Assembly (NCBI GenBank): GCA_003557485.1 | Contig: PWOI01000196.1 | Coordinates: 1-64,000 of the forward strand | DNA from: Elusimicrobiota bacterium | GTDB lineage: Bacteria > CG03 > SLGR01 > PWQF01 | DNA length: 64,000 bases | Reading direction: 5' to 3' | Part shown: positions 8,764-17,659 of the stretch, one piece after another | How positions within the stretch are numbered: the first letter of the stretch is position 1 | Layout: the number at the start of each line of letters is the position of its first letter | Program-made: the position numbers and the translations under genes | The notes under the pieces: model-generated | Told to the model about the DNA's origin: nothing | The model's database searches: none | Seen by the model: the letters and a program-made list of their open reading frames with translations, nothing else

Positions 8764-9750
8764 ATGAATCCTATAGTAATAAAAGTTACTCTTTTAGTCA
8801 TAATGGTTGTTGTCCTTGTCCTCCTTTTGCTTTCGGGGAGGAAAAGGCTTTCCGCAATGGAAAAAAAGATTCAGAACGGTGAATTCCCTTCTGATGAAGC
8901 GGAGCTTAAGGAGTACGAGCGTGTAATTACGCGATTGACAGATCCTCGTCTGCGTTCCCAAACGGTTCGGATTCTTTTTGATTACTGCCGCAAAAAACAC
9001 GCCGGCCGTATTGCAATTATTGAGAAAGCCCTTCATTACGGGGAGATGATAAGAAAAGATTTTTCTGATATGGAGTTCTATGAGGACTCTATGTTTGAAC
9101 TCGGGAATATTTATTTTTTCGATAGGTATGATTTTGAAAAGGCGCTTGAAATTTTCAGTGAACTTATGAAAAAGAAACCGTATTCCAGGTGGAAGGCAGT
9201 ATGTGATATGCGAATTAAGCTTATAGATATAAATATTTCAAATGAAGAGGCCCTTAAGCTTTATGTAACCGCGGAGAAATATTTTGAAAACTCCAGGTTT
9301 GCAGATGCCGAATCATATCTTCATAAGATAATAGATGAATACCCCGGCAGTGACCTTGCCGGAGCTTCACTGTTTTTCCTTGGAGACATTTATTACTACA
9401 AGCACGAGGATATAGATAAGGCTTTTTCATATTACAGCCGTCTTTATAAAGAGATTCCCGGACACCGCAGCGCTGAAAAGGCTGTTTACAAGGCAGGTGA
9501 GATACTGAGAAAAAAAGAGAAGTGGGACGATGCGATAGAACTCTACAGGAAATTCAGCACAGAATTTACAGATAGTCCATACCGGGACGATGCTTATTTT
9601 TATATAGGTGAATGTTATCAGAACATGGACCAGCCCAGGGATGCAAAAAATGCCTATTCTCTTATCCTGGGAGATTATCCCGATAGCAAGTGGACCGATG
9701 TTATATACCACAGGGTGCAGGAACTTAATAAAATAATAGAAGAACGGTGA
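8764..9750 (+). CDS. Membrane-anchored TPR protein
   Basis: A 328-residue protein with one N-terminal membrane helix (about residues 6-24) followed by repeated tetratricopeptide units spaced about 35-40 residues apart (for example FADAESYLHKIIDEYPGS, AFSYYSRLYKEIPGH, DAIELYRKFSTEFTDS, DAKNAYSLILGDYPDS). The repeat style resembles BamD/YbgF-like scaffolds. It probably holds an envelope or polysaccharide assembly complex, but no partner can be named. It follows a 71-base A+T-rich gap. Confidence 0.7.
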   Translation: MNPIVIKVTLLVIMVVVLVLLLLSGRKRLSAMEKKIQNGEFPSDEAELKEYERVITRLTDPRLRSQTVRILFDYCRKKHAGRIAIIEKALHYGEMIRKDFSDMEFYEDSMFELGNIYFFDRYDFEKALEIFSELMKKKPYSRWKAVCDMRIKLIDINISNEEALKLYVTAEKYFENSRFADAESYLHKIIDEYPGSDLAGASLFFLGDIYYYKHEDIDKAFSYYSRLYKEIPGHRSAEKAVYKAGEILRKKEKWDDAIELYRKFSTEFTDSPYRDDAYFYIGECYQNMDQPRDAKNAYSLILGDYPDSKWTDVIYHRVQELNKIIEER

Positions 9751-10760
9751 TGCTTTTTCCGCTTGCCCTGATATCGGTTCTTTCGGGAACGGTTTTAACT
9801 TATGCAGTTAAGCAGCTTGCCGTGAAAAAAGGCTTTGTTGACACACCTTCGGGAGACCTGAAAGAACATGCAGATCCGGTTCCTTATGCCGGTACTGCCA
9901 TTTTCCTTACTTTTATGCTGGTACTCATAGGTGTCCGCTTATTTACATCATACCCTACAGGAACTCTGCGTCAGCTTCGGGGTATCGTCTTCGGTGGAAG
10001 TTTTGTATTTGTTCTCGGGATTATTGATGATATATATGAACTTTCCTACGGTATTAAATTTCTCGGGCAGGCCGCTGCTGCCGGGATACTAATATATTAC
10101 GGAATAAGCATAAGGATATTCCCTTCGGAAATTCTAAATGTCGCCTTCAGCGTGCTATGGGTTGTTCTGATAGTGAATTCTCTAAATATTATTGATGTGA
10201 TGGATGGCCTTGCGCCCGGTATAGCAGCTATAGCGGCTCTGGGGTTTTTTACCGTTACCCTGCCGGGAGAACTGGTCTATGTTAATATAGGAGCAATAGT
10301 TCTTTTCGGAGCTTTGCTGGGGTTCTGGTTTTTCAACCGTCCTCCCGCTAAAGTCTTTATGGGAGATGCAGGGAGTCTTTTTACAGGCTTCATACTGGCA
10401 GCGATTTCAATGGGTGCCGAGTACAGCGGAGCCAATCTCCTGGGGCTTTTTGCTCCCGTTTTTATACTTATGATCCCGATTTACGATACGCTGCTTGTAA
10501 TATATTTCCGCTACAGGTCGGGAAGGCCTGTATTCAAGGGTTCTAAAGATCATTTTGCCATAAGGCTTTCTTCGGCGGGCCTTTCAGACCTGACCATAGA
10601 CCTTATTGGTTATATAGCTGCTTTTATTTTTGCAGGAGCGGCCATTATTGTTACCCGGGCTTCTGCCGGAATATCTTTTCTTGTAATATCCGCTGTCTTT
10701 TTTATAGCTGTCGCCGGCAGCGCCGTACTGAGCGGATTTGACCCACACCGTAAAAGATGA
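9750..10760 (+). CDS. Polyprenyl-phosphate N-acetylhexosamine-1-phosphate transferase (WecA/TagO family)
   Basis: A multi-helix member of the MraY/WecA superfamily that attaches a GlcNAc-1-P-type group to undecaprenyl phosphate. The Mg-binding GIIDDIYEL, the NSLNIIDVMDGLAPG loop, KVFMGDAGS and the late KGSKDHFAIR histidine loop are all present in order. The ATG at 9750 shares one base with the stop of the TPR gene; a GTG three bases earlier is an alternative. This is the second glycan-initiating enzyme in the region, after the WcaJ-like one at 78, so at least two lipid-linked glycans may be made here. Confidence 0.9.
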   Translation: MLFPLALISVLSGTVLTYAVKQLAVKKGFVDTPSGDLKEHADPVPYAGTAIFLTFMLVLIGVRLFTSYPTGTLRQLRGIVFGGSFVFVLGIIDDIYELSYGIKFLGQAAAAGILIYYGISIRIFPSEILNVAFSVLWVVLIVNSLNIIDVMDGLAPGIAAIAALGFFTVTLPGELVYVNIGAIVLFGALLGFWFFNRPPAKVFMGDAGSLFTGFILAAISMGAEYSGANLLGLFAPVFILMIPIYDTLLVIYFRYRSGRPVFKGSKDHFAIRLSSAGLSDLTIDLIGYIAAFIFAGAAIIVTRASAGISFLVISAVFFIAVAGSAVLSGFDPHRKR

Positions 10761-12061
10761 AAGTTGCGGTAATAGGGGCAGGCCTTACCGGGCTTTCTGC
10801 TGCTGCGGCTCTCAGGGGAAAAGCAGAGGTGGAGGTATTTGAAGAGAACCGGGTGCCCGGAGGGCTCTGCGCCACTGTGGAGAAAGACGGCTACCGTTTT
10901 GATTATACCGGGCATTTTCTTCACTTCAGAAACCAATCCGTAAAAAAGAGGGTCCAGAGTCTCTTTGACGGAGAGAGCCTTCTCTGCAGGGAAAGGAAAT
11001 CCGGGATATATTTTAAAGGGAAGTTTGTTCCCTATCCTTTCCAGAGCCATATTCATTACCTTCCCGAAAAAGAAAGGCAAGAATGCCTTACCGGTTTTTT
11101 GAAGGCGCTGCGCGGCGGCGATGCGGAAGAGTCCGGAAGTTTTTATGACTGGATGGTTTCCCGGTTCGGCGGGGGAGTCACTAAACATTTTATGCTGCCC
11201 TACAACCGCAAATTATGGACGGTTCATCCTTCAGAGATGACTACATCCTGGATGGGGCGTTTTGTCCCCCGGCCTGATCCGGAAGATTTTATAGCCGGGG
11301 CTCTTACCCGGGGAAAAGAAAAAGAGGGCTATAATGCCGTATATTACTATCCTCGCGCGGGCATAGGCGCACTGGCGGAGAAACTGGGAGAGGAAACGGG
11401 GGGGATAAAATATGGATGCAGGGTTGAGAAGGTCTTGCCGGACGAGAAAGTTCTTCTGGCCGGAGAAAGAAGATACAGCTACGATGTTCTTATAAATACC
11501 TCTCCACTTAAAAGTTTTGCCTTTGATCTTGTTTCCGGCCCGGATCTGAAAGAAGACGCATCCCTGCTGAAGCACAGCAGCCTGCTTAATATAAACCTGG
11601 GTTGGAAAGGGGATACAGGGCCTGCTGTCCCCGAAGGAACTCACTGGCTATATTTTCCTTCTGAAGAATATGATTTTTACCGGGTAGGGTTTCCTTCTAA
11701 TATATCTGATTCTGTCGCTCCGCCTGGATGCAGCAGCTGCTACGTTGAGATATCCTGTCCTCCTTCTGCCCTCAAGGAGCTTGCCGGCAGCAGAGAGATT
11801 GTTGAAAAAACTGTTAAAAAGCTTCAAGAGGCGGGCATTATCCCGGCTTCGGCTGAAATTGAAACAGAAGTGGTCCTTCCTATAGAGTACTCTTATGTTA
11901 TATATGACAGGGAAAGAGACGGCGCTGTAAAGAGAATTTTAGATTGCCTGGAGAGAAAATCTGTTTTAAGCGGCGGCAGATACGGCAGATGGGAATACTC
12001 CACTATGGAGGAAGCCATTGAAACCGGAGTGGAACTGGCGGGAAAATGCCTGGCAAAATAG
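10757..12061 (+). CDS. FAD-dependent oxidoreductase, amine-oxidase / UDP-galactopyranose-mutase-like
   Basis: A 434-residue flavoprotein that opens with the dinucleotide-binding GAGLTGLSAAAAL (residues 7-19) and an acidic second strand, followed by RVPGGLCATV and GHFLHF, typical of protoporphyrinogen-oxidase and UDP-galactopyranose-mutase relatives. The C-terminal SGGRYGRWEY and EEAIETG form the FAD-closing motif. Genes of this kind are frequent in polysaccharide clusters, but substrate is unknown. It overlaps the WecA-like gene by 4 bases and the next gene by 16. Confidence 0.75.
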   Translation: MKVAVIGAGLTGLSAAAALRGKAEVEVFEENRVPGGLCATVEKDGYRFDYTGHFLHFRNQSVKKRVQSLFDGESLLCRERKSGIYFKGKFVPYPFQSHIHYLPEKERQECLTGFLKALRGGDAEESGSFYDWMVSRFGGGVTKHFMLPYNRKLWTVHPSEMTTSWMGRFVPRPDPEDFIAGALTRGKEKEGYNAVYYYPRAGIGALAEKLGEETGGIKYGCRVEKVLPDEKVLLAGERRYSYDVLINTSPLKSFAFDLVSGPDLKEDASLLKHSSLLNINLGWKGDTGPAVPEGTHWLYFPSEEYDFYRVGFPSNISDSVAPPGCSSCYVEISCPPSALKELAGSREIVEKTVKKLQEAGIIPASAEIETEVVLPIEYSYVIYDRERDGAVKRILDCLERKSVLSGGRYGRWEYSTMEEAIETGVELAGKCLAK

Positions 12062-13197
12062 TTCATATAATAACAAGGCTTGAACTAGGGGGCGCTCAGC
12101 AGAATACTCTCTATACTCTGGAAAATCTGCAGAAGGGCGTTTTGGGTTTTCTCGTTGCCGGCAGGGGAGGATACCTTGACACGCCGGCGAAAAAATCAGG
12201 AAGGTATTCCGTTACATTCTGTCCGTTTCTTGTAAGAAGAGTATTTCCTTTAGCTGATATTCTTGCTTTTTTCTGGATTTATTTCTATTTGCTTGGCCTT
12301 AAACCGGATATTGTACATACTCATTCCTCAAAGGCGGGTATACTGGGCAGGTGGGCCGCATATTTTGCCCGCGTTCCTGTCATTATACATACATTTCACG
12401 GTTTCGGGTTTACTCCGCTTCAGAGGACTTATGTGAAGATTTTTTTTGTTTTTCTTGAGAGGATTACAGCACCTGTTTCTGATATTCTTATCACCGTTGC
12501 CCGGGATAACATTCGCAAGGCTCTTTCCGAAAAGATAGGTAAAAAGAACCAATATGCTGTTGTCCGCAGCGGCATTAATATTAAAAAATTTGAAAAACCG
12601 GAAGAATTTGCTAATATCAGAAACAATCTGGGAATCAATTCCGCTGAAAAAGTAGTCGGAAATATTTCCTGTTTCAAACCGCAGAAGGGACTTGAGATTT
12701 TTGTAAAGGCCTGCGCTGAACTTGACAGGAAAGGAGAATACAGGTTTCTCCTGGCAGGTGACGGAATTCTGCGGGACAGAATCGAAAATTTAATATGTGA
12801 TCTGGGGCTTGAAAGAAAGTTTATACTTACCGGTTGGGTTGACGGCGCGGAAAAAGTCCTGCCCGCTATGGATGTTATGCTCCATACTGCTTATTTCGAA
12901 GGTCTGCCGCGGGTTTTCCCTGAAGCAATGGCTGGCGGTGTACCGGTTGTCGCTACGGAAGTCGACGGGGCAAGCGATATAATTATTGACGGTATAAACG
13001 GGTTTCTTGCTCCGCCCGGAGATTACAGGGTTCTTGCGGAAAAAGCCTATAAGCTTCTTGAAGACGATGATCTTAGAAAAAGTATAGCCGCAGAAGCGCG
13101 CCGGCGCCTGAAAGACGAGTTTGATATAGGAAGAATGTCAGAAAAGCTTAATGATTTATATAATGCAGAACTTAATAAAATGGAGAAAAGAAAATGA
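12046..13197 (+). CDS. GT4 glycosyltransferase
   Basis: A 383-residue GT-B fold transferase. The N-terminal domain has the donor/acceptor loop LELGGAQQNT and DIVHTHSSKAG; the C-terminal domain has the nucleotide-sugar motif E285-x7-E293 in EGLPRVFPEAMAGG and then ATEVDGASDII. It acts on the cytoplasmic face in stepwise glycan building. The start lies inside the end of the FAD-oxidoreductase gene and its end overlaps the citrate synthase gene by 4 bases, so the glycan genes run directly into the central-carbon operon. Confidence 0.88.
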   Translation: MPGKIVHIITRLELGGAQQNTLYTLENLQKGVLGFLVAGRGGYLDTPAKKSGRYSVTFCPFLVRRVFPLADILAFFWIYFYLLGLKPDIVHTHSSKAGILGRWAAYFARVPVIIHTFHGFGFTPLQRTYVKIFFVFLERITAPVSDILITVARDNIRKALSEKIGKKNQYAVVRSGINIKKFEKPEEFANIRNNLGINSAEKVVGNISCFKPQKGLEIFVKACAELDRKGEYRFLLAGDGILRDRIENLICDLGLERKFILTGWVDGAEKVLPAMDVMLHTAYFEGLPRVFPEAMAGGVPVVATEVDGASDIIIDGINGFLAPPGDYRVLAEKAYKLLEDDDLRKSIAAEARRRLKDEFDIGRMSEKLNDLYNAELNKMEKRK

Positions 13198-14948
13198 ACG
13201 ATAAAGAAAATAAAAAAGAAATGAACCTGTTCAGGGAAATATTTCCCTATTCACAGGTTCCTTATATTACATTTGAGGATGAGTTGGCAGCTATGGATAT
13301 GCCCGGAGAGATTTGGATTACCGATACAACTTTCAGGGACGGACAGCAGGCAAGGGCCCCGTATACCGTTAAGCAGATAGTCGATCTCTTTACTTTCATG
13401 CACCGTCTTGGCGGGGAAAAAGGGCTCATAAGGTTTAGTGAGTTTTTTCTTTACAGTAACAAGGACCGCGAGGCGGTCCGCAGGTGTCAGGAAAAAGGTT
13501 TTGAGTTTCCTAAGATAACAGGTTGGATAAGAGCTGTTGAACAGGATTTTCAACTGGTAAAAAAGATGGGGCTTAAGGAAACGGGAATCCTTACTTCTGC
13601 TTCCGATTACCATATTTTACTGAAGCTTAAAACTGATAGGAAAACTGCAATGGATAAATACCTCAGGGTTGTGGATGCTGCACTCGAAAACGAAATAATC
13701 CCCCGCTGCCACCTTGAGGATATAACCCGGGCCGATTTTTACGGGTTTGTCATTCCGTTTGTAAGAAAACTGATGGAACGTTCCAGACAGAGCGGGCTGC
13801 CCGTAAAGGTCAGGGCCTGTGATACACTCGGTTACGGTGTGCCTCATCCGCAGGCAACGCTTCCGCGTTCGGTTCCTAAAATTATTGAGAAGCTTAGAAA
13901 AGAAGGAGGCGTACCTTCGGAACATCTTGAATGGCACGGTCATAACGACTTCCATAAGGTAGTTGTATGCGGATTCTGCGCCTGGCTTTACGGAGCTTCC
14001 GGCGTTAACGGAACTCTTCTGGGATACGGTGAAAGAACCGGTAACCCGCCAATAGAGGCGCTGGTTGTTGACTATATGAGCCTTATGAAGACTTCAGATG
14101 GGCTCAATCCAAAAGTAATAACTGAAATGGCTGACTATTTCCGTGAAGAACTTGACGAGGAGATACCTCCTTCCTTTCCTTTTGTCGGAAGCGAATTTAA
14201 TACGACCAGGGCGGGGATTCACGCTGACGGGCTGATAAAGAACGAGGAGATATACAATATATTTGATACTGCGGCGATACTTGACCGTCCTATGAATGTT
14301 GCCATCTCCGATAAGTCAGGAACAGCCGGAATAGCTTTCTGGATAAATAATTTTATGGAGCTCAAAGACGACGAGAGAATAGATAAAAGCGATGAAAGAG
14401 TCGGAAAGATATATGAATTGATTCTAAAAAAGTACAAGGAAGGGAGAACGACGGCAATGGCAAACGAGGAAATGGAACACCTTACAAAGGAATATTTTCC
14501 CGATTATTTTGCCTCGGAGTTCGAGCATCTCAAAAAGAAAGCGGCCCGCCTTGCCGAGCACCTGGTTGAGGACCTCTCTGAAAATGATGAAATCCGGAGT
14601 ATGGATACTGAGAGGATGGAAAAGGCTATGGAAGAAATCCGCAAGGAGCATAATTTCATCCAGTTTGTCTATATAGTAGACCGCAAAGGTGTCAAGGTGA
14701 CCAGGAATATCATAAATCCCAGGTATAAGAGTGAATATGAGAAGAAAGACGTAGGTGTCATTTATTCTGATCGCCAGTGGTTTAACCAGGCTATTGAAAG
14801 CGGTATGCCTTTTGTCTCTGATTTCTATATCTCAAAAATGACGGGGCGGCTCTGCATAACTGTTTCGGCTCCAGTCAGGGATGAGTCAGACCGTATACTG
14901 GGCGTAGCCGGTATAGATATAAGTTTTGAGGACCTTGTAAAGCTATGA
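13194..14948 (+). CDS. Re-citrate synthase-like enzyme fused to a C-terminal Cache/PDC-like sensor domain
   Basis: Residues 38-430 form a DRE-TIM metallolyase of the isopropylmalate/homocitrate synthase family: TTFRDGQQ (R48, D49), the metal-binding H248-G-H250 in EWHGHND, and the GYGERTGNPP loop. The stretch FEFPKITGWIRA and the SEFFLYS motif resemble the Re-type citrate synthases of Clostridium kluyveri and relatives, which condense acetyl-CoA with oxaloacetate. Neighbours (malate dehydrogenase, aconitase-type genes, isocitrate dehydrogenase) support citrate rather than leucine synthesis. After a helical linker (about 440-485), residues 486-583 read like a Cache/PDC sensor (VYIVDRKG, YSDRQWFNQA, FVSDFYIS, LCITVSAPV, GVAGIDISFEDL). 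There is no membrane helix, so the sensor would be cytoplasmic, an unusual place for Cache. It may be allosteric. Confidence 0.82.
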   Translation: MNDKENKKEMNLFREIFPYSQVPYITFEDELAAMDMPGEIWITDTTFRDGQQARAPYTVKQIVDLFTFMHRLGGEKGLIRFSEFFLYSNKDREAVRRCQEKGFEFPKITGWIRAVEQDFQLVKKMGLKETGILTSASDYHILLKLKTDRKTAMDKYLRVVDAALENEIIPRCHLEDITRADFYGFVIPFVRKLMERSRQSGLPVKVRACDTLGYGVPHPQATLPRSVPKIIEKLRKEGGVPSEHLEWHGHNDFHKVVVCGFCAWLYGASGVNGTLLGYGERTGNPPIEALVVDYMSLMKTSDGLNPKVITEMADYFREELDEEIPPSFPFVGSEFNTTRAGIHADGLIKNEEIYNIFDTAAILDRPMNVAISDKSGTAGIAFWINNFMELKDDERIDKSDERVGKIYELILKKYKEGRTTAMANEEMEHLTKEYFPDYFASEFEHLKKKAARLAEHLVEDLSENDEIRSMDTERMEKAMEEIRKEHNFIQFVYIVDRKGVKVTRNIINPRYKSEYEKKDVGVIYSDRQWFNQAIESGMPFVSDFYISKMTGRLCITVSAPVRDESDRILGVAGIDISFEDLVKL

Positions 14949-15883
14949 AGGTTGCAGTAATAGGGGCAGGTGCGGTAGGCGGGCAGCTGGCCTTTGTGCT
15001 GGCTCTTAAGAGGTACCGGCAGATTGCGCTTATAGATACTGCCGAAGGAGTTGCCCGGGGCAAGGCTATGGATATAATGCAGTCCCAGCCCGTATGGGGT
15101 TTTCCCGGAACCGTTGAGGGTTCAGAAGATTACGCTATTATGGAAGGGTCGTCGGCAGTGGTAATAACAGCCGGATCCCCGCGAAAACCGGGAATGACCA
15201 GGGAAGACCTCTTTAATATAAATTATTCAATAATTGACAGAGTATGCTCAAATATTAAACAATACGCTCCCGGCGCCATAGTTATAGTTATTACAAATCC
15301 CCTGGACATAATGACTTATGCAGCCTGGAAGGCTACGGGATTTAATTCTTCGAGAGTGATGGGGATGGGGGGTATGCTTGACAGCGCCAGGTACCGCTAC
15401 TTTATAGCGGAAGCTGCCGGATGCGCGCCGGATGAAGCCGAGGGAGTGGTTATAGGCCCTCACGGTGAATCAATGATACCTCTTGACGGGGCACGCGCTG
15501 CCGGAAAGTCCCTGGAGGAAATTGTGGGAGAAAAAGCTTCTCTCAGGGTAAAGGAAAAGACCGCGGCCGGGGGAAAAGAAATAGTTTCTCTTCTTAAAAG
15601 CGGCAGCGCGCATTTCGCTCCGGCTGCTGCTGCCGCGGAAATGCTGGATGCCGTATTCAATGATACCGGCCGCGTGATGCCGGCATGCGTTCTGGCATCG
15701 GGACTTTGGGACCTGCCGGAGGTATATATAGGGCTTGAAGCAAAAATTGGCAGGGAAGGGGTAAAAAAACTGGTTAAAAGCGATATTTCCGAAGGCGACC
15801 TGAAGCTTTTAAAGGAAGCTGCGGATAAGCTTTGCAAAAGGCTGGAGGAAATCGGAATTTCGGATTCGGACGGTAAAAAATGA
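14945..15883 (+). CDS. mdh: Malate dehydrogenase (LDH-like type)
   Basis: A 312-residue NAD-dependent 2-hydroxyacid dehydrogenase. GAGAVGG binds the dinucleotide; the arginine in RKPGMTREDL marks oxaloacetate/malate rather than lactate specificity; ITNPLD and the catalytic histidine in GPHGESMIP are intact. It interconverts malate and oxaloacetate, the co-substrate of the citrate synthase encoded immediately upstream (4-base overlap). Confidence 0.9.
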   Translation: MKVAVIGAGAVGGQLAFVLALKRYRQIALIDTAEGVARGKAMDIMQSQPVWGFPGTVEGSEDYAIMEGSSAVVITAGSPRKPGMTREDLFNINYSIIDRVCSNIKQYAPGAIVIVITNPLDIMTYAAWKATGFNSSRVMGMGGMLDSARYRYFIAEAAGCAPDEAEGVVIGPHGESMIPLDGARAAGKSLEEIVGEKASLRVKEKTAAGGKEIVSLLKSGSAHFAPAAAAAEMLDAVFNDTGRVMPACVLASGLWDLPEVYIGLEAKIGREGVKKLVKSDISEGDLKLLKEAADKLCKRLEEIGISDSDGKK

Positions 15884-17139
15884 AACAGACTCTTACGGAA
15901 AAAATAATATCAAACCATGCCGGCAGGAAAGTTAAAGCCGGAGATATAGTGTTTGCTGATGTTGACAGGGCTTTTGTCCAGGACGGTACGGGGCCGTTGA
16001 CTGTCAAGGTCATAAAAGAGATGGGGAAGGGGCTTAACCGCCCGGAGAGAAAGTATTTCTTTCTTGACCATGCGTCGCCTTCTTCAAAATCGGAGCTTTC
16101 AGACGCGCATAAGGTGCTCAGGGATTTTACTTCTTCAACGGGCGCGGTTCTTTCCGATGTGGGCAAAGGAATATGCCACCAGATTGTGGCCGAGCAGTAC
16201 GCCCTGCCCGGAGAACTCATAGTAGGCGCGGATTCACATACTTGTACCGCTGGAGGAATCGGGGCCTTTGCTTCAGGGTTCGGATCTACGGATATAGCGT
16301 TTGCAATGGCTACGGGAAAACTCTGGCTCAAGGTGCCGCCGTCTATAAAAGTTACCCTTACCGGAAAGCTTCCCGAAAGAGTTTCGGCAAAAGACCTCAT
16401 ACTGACTCTCATAGGCCGAATATCTGCTTCGGGAGCCACTTACAGGGCTCTTGAGTTTACGGGAGAAGGGGTTGAAAATCTTTCTGTTGAAAGCAGGCTG
16501 ACAGTCTGTAATATGGTCATAGAGGCCGGCGCCAAAAACGGGGTGATGCCCGCTGATGACAGGGTCTCCGAATATATTGAGCGTGAGAGGGGATGCAAGG
16601 TTGATTTCGAAAGGCTCAGGGCTGACGAAGAGGCTGAATATGAGAGCGAAATTACTATTGATCTGGATAACCTGGAGCCGGTAGCCGCAGCTCCCCACTC
16701 TGTTGACAATATTAAAAAACTGGATGATCTTGAAAAGGAGAATATAAAAGTTGACCAGGTCTTTATCGGGACCTGTACGGGAGGACGTATTGAGGACCTT
16801 GAGGCAGCTGCAAGGATTCTTGAAGGAAAGAAAATAAATCCTTCAGTACGCTTTGCGGTATGTCCGGCGTCAGAGAAAGTTTTTATGGATGCACTGGAGA
16901 AAGGGCTCATAAGGATTTTTACCGAAAGCGGTGGTTTCATAGTGACTCCGGGATGCGGCCCCTGCGTTGGCATACAGGGAGGCGTTATGGGTAAAGGCGA
17001 AGTTTGCCTTTCAACAGCCAATAGGAATTTTAAAGGAAGGATGGGATGCCCGGAAAGTGACATTTACCTTGCTTCGCCCCAGGCGGCAGCCGCTTCCGCG
17101 CTTGAAGGAAAAATTGTTTCACCTTTAAATGCCGGGTAA
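15880..17139 (+). CDS. Aconitase / isopropylmalate-dehydratase family, large subunit
   Basis: A 419-residue [4Fe-4S] hydro-lyase of the LeuC/HacA type. Cluster ligands C299 (GTCTGGR), C359 and C362 (GCGPC) are present, as are DSHTCTAGG and the HxVxDQ-region equivalents of the family. The usual product name is isopropylmalate dehydratase large subunit, but between malate and isocitrate dehydrogenase genes it most likely works as aconitase with the small subunit that follows. Sequence alone cannot exclude action on isopropylmalate or both substrates. Confidence 0.82.
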   Translation: MKQTLTEKIISNHAGRKVKAGDIVFADVDRAFVQDGTGPLTVKVIKEMGKGLNRPERKYFFLDHASPSSKSELSDAHKVLRDFTSSTGAVLSDVGKGICHQIVAEQYALPGELIVGADSHTCTAGGIGAFASGFGSTDIAFAMATGKLWLKVPPSIKVTLTGKLPERVSAKDLILTLIGRISASGATYRALEFTGEGVENLSVESRLTVCNMVIEAGAKNGVMPADDRVSEYIERERGCKVDFERLRADEEAEYESEITIDLDNLEPVAAAPHSVDNIKKLDDLEKENIKVDQVFIGTCTGGRIEDLEAAARILEGKKINPSVRFAVCPASEKVFMDALEKGLIRIFTESGGFIVTPGCGPCVGIQGGVMGKGEVCLSTANRNFKGRMGCPESDIYLASPQAAAASALEGKIVSPLNAG

Positions 17140-17166
17140 TTAAAAAAATAGTATCGGAGTAGTAAA

Positions 17167-17658
17167 GTGAAAAAGCAGTTAAAAGGAAAAGTACATAAGT
17201 TCGGGAATAATATTTCAACGGACCTTATATGTCCCGGGAAATATTTTCACCTCAGATCGGATATAAAGAAGCTTGCCGGACACACGCTGGAGGATGCGGA
17301 TCCGGAATTTATCAAGAAGGTTCAGCCGGGCGATTTTGTTGTTGCCGGTGAAAATTTCGGGTGCGGGTCATCGCGTGAACATGCGCCGCTAATAATAAAA
17401 GAGAGCGGTGTCGGCGCGGTGCTTGCCGGAAGTTTTGCAAGAATTTTTTTCAGGAATGCCGTTAATATCGGCCTTCCTGTAATGGAGCTTGATACTTCCG
17501 GTATGGAGAGCGGCGATGAACTTCTTATAGACGCCGAGAGCGGTAAAGTCAAAAACCTGAGCAAAAACACAGAATTGACAGCCACCCCTCTGACAGGAGT
17601 TATGAAGGATATCCTTGAGGCAGGCGGCCTTAAGGAGTATGTGAGAAAGGGGCTGTAA
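17167..17658 (+). CDS. Aconitase / isopropylmalate-dehydratase family, small (swivel) subunit
   Basis: A 163-residue LeuD-type swivel domain with the substrate-binding signature [12 protein letters not shown] and the helix [15 protein letters not shown]. It starts with GTG; GGAG at 17156-17159 is 7 bases upstream. It would pair with the large subunit encoded 27 bases upstream to interconvert citrate and isocitrate. Length is normal for the family. Confidence 0.85.
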   Translation: MKKQLKGKVHKFGNNISTDLICPGKYFHLRSDIKKLAGHTLEDADPEFIKKVQPGDFVVAGENFGCGSSREHAPLIIKESGVGAVLAGSFARIFFRNAVNIGLPVMELDTSGMESGDELLIDAESGKVKNLSKNTELTATPLTGVMKDILEAGGLKEYVRKGL

Positions 17659-17659
17659 G

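Noticed and set aside
16440-17063. Open frame opposite the aconitase-type large subunit
   Set aside because: Ser/Pro-rich antisense shadow; the plus-strand frame has all cluster ligands.
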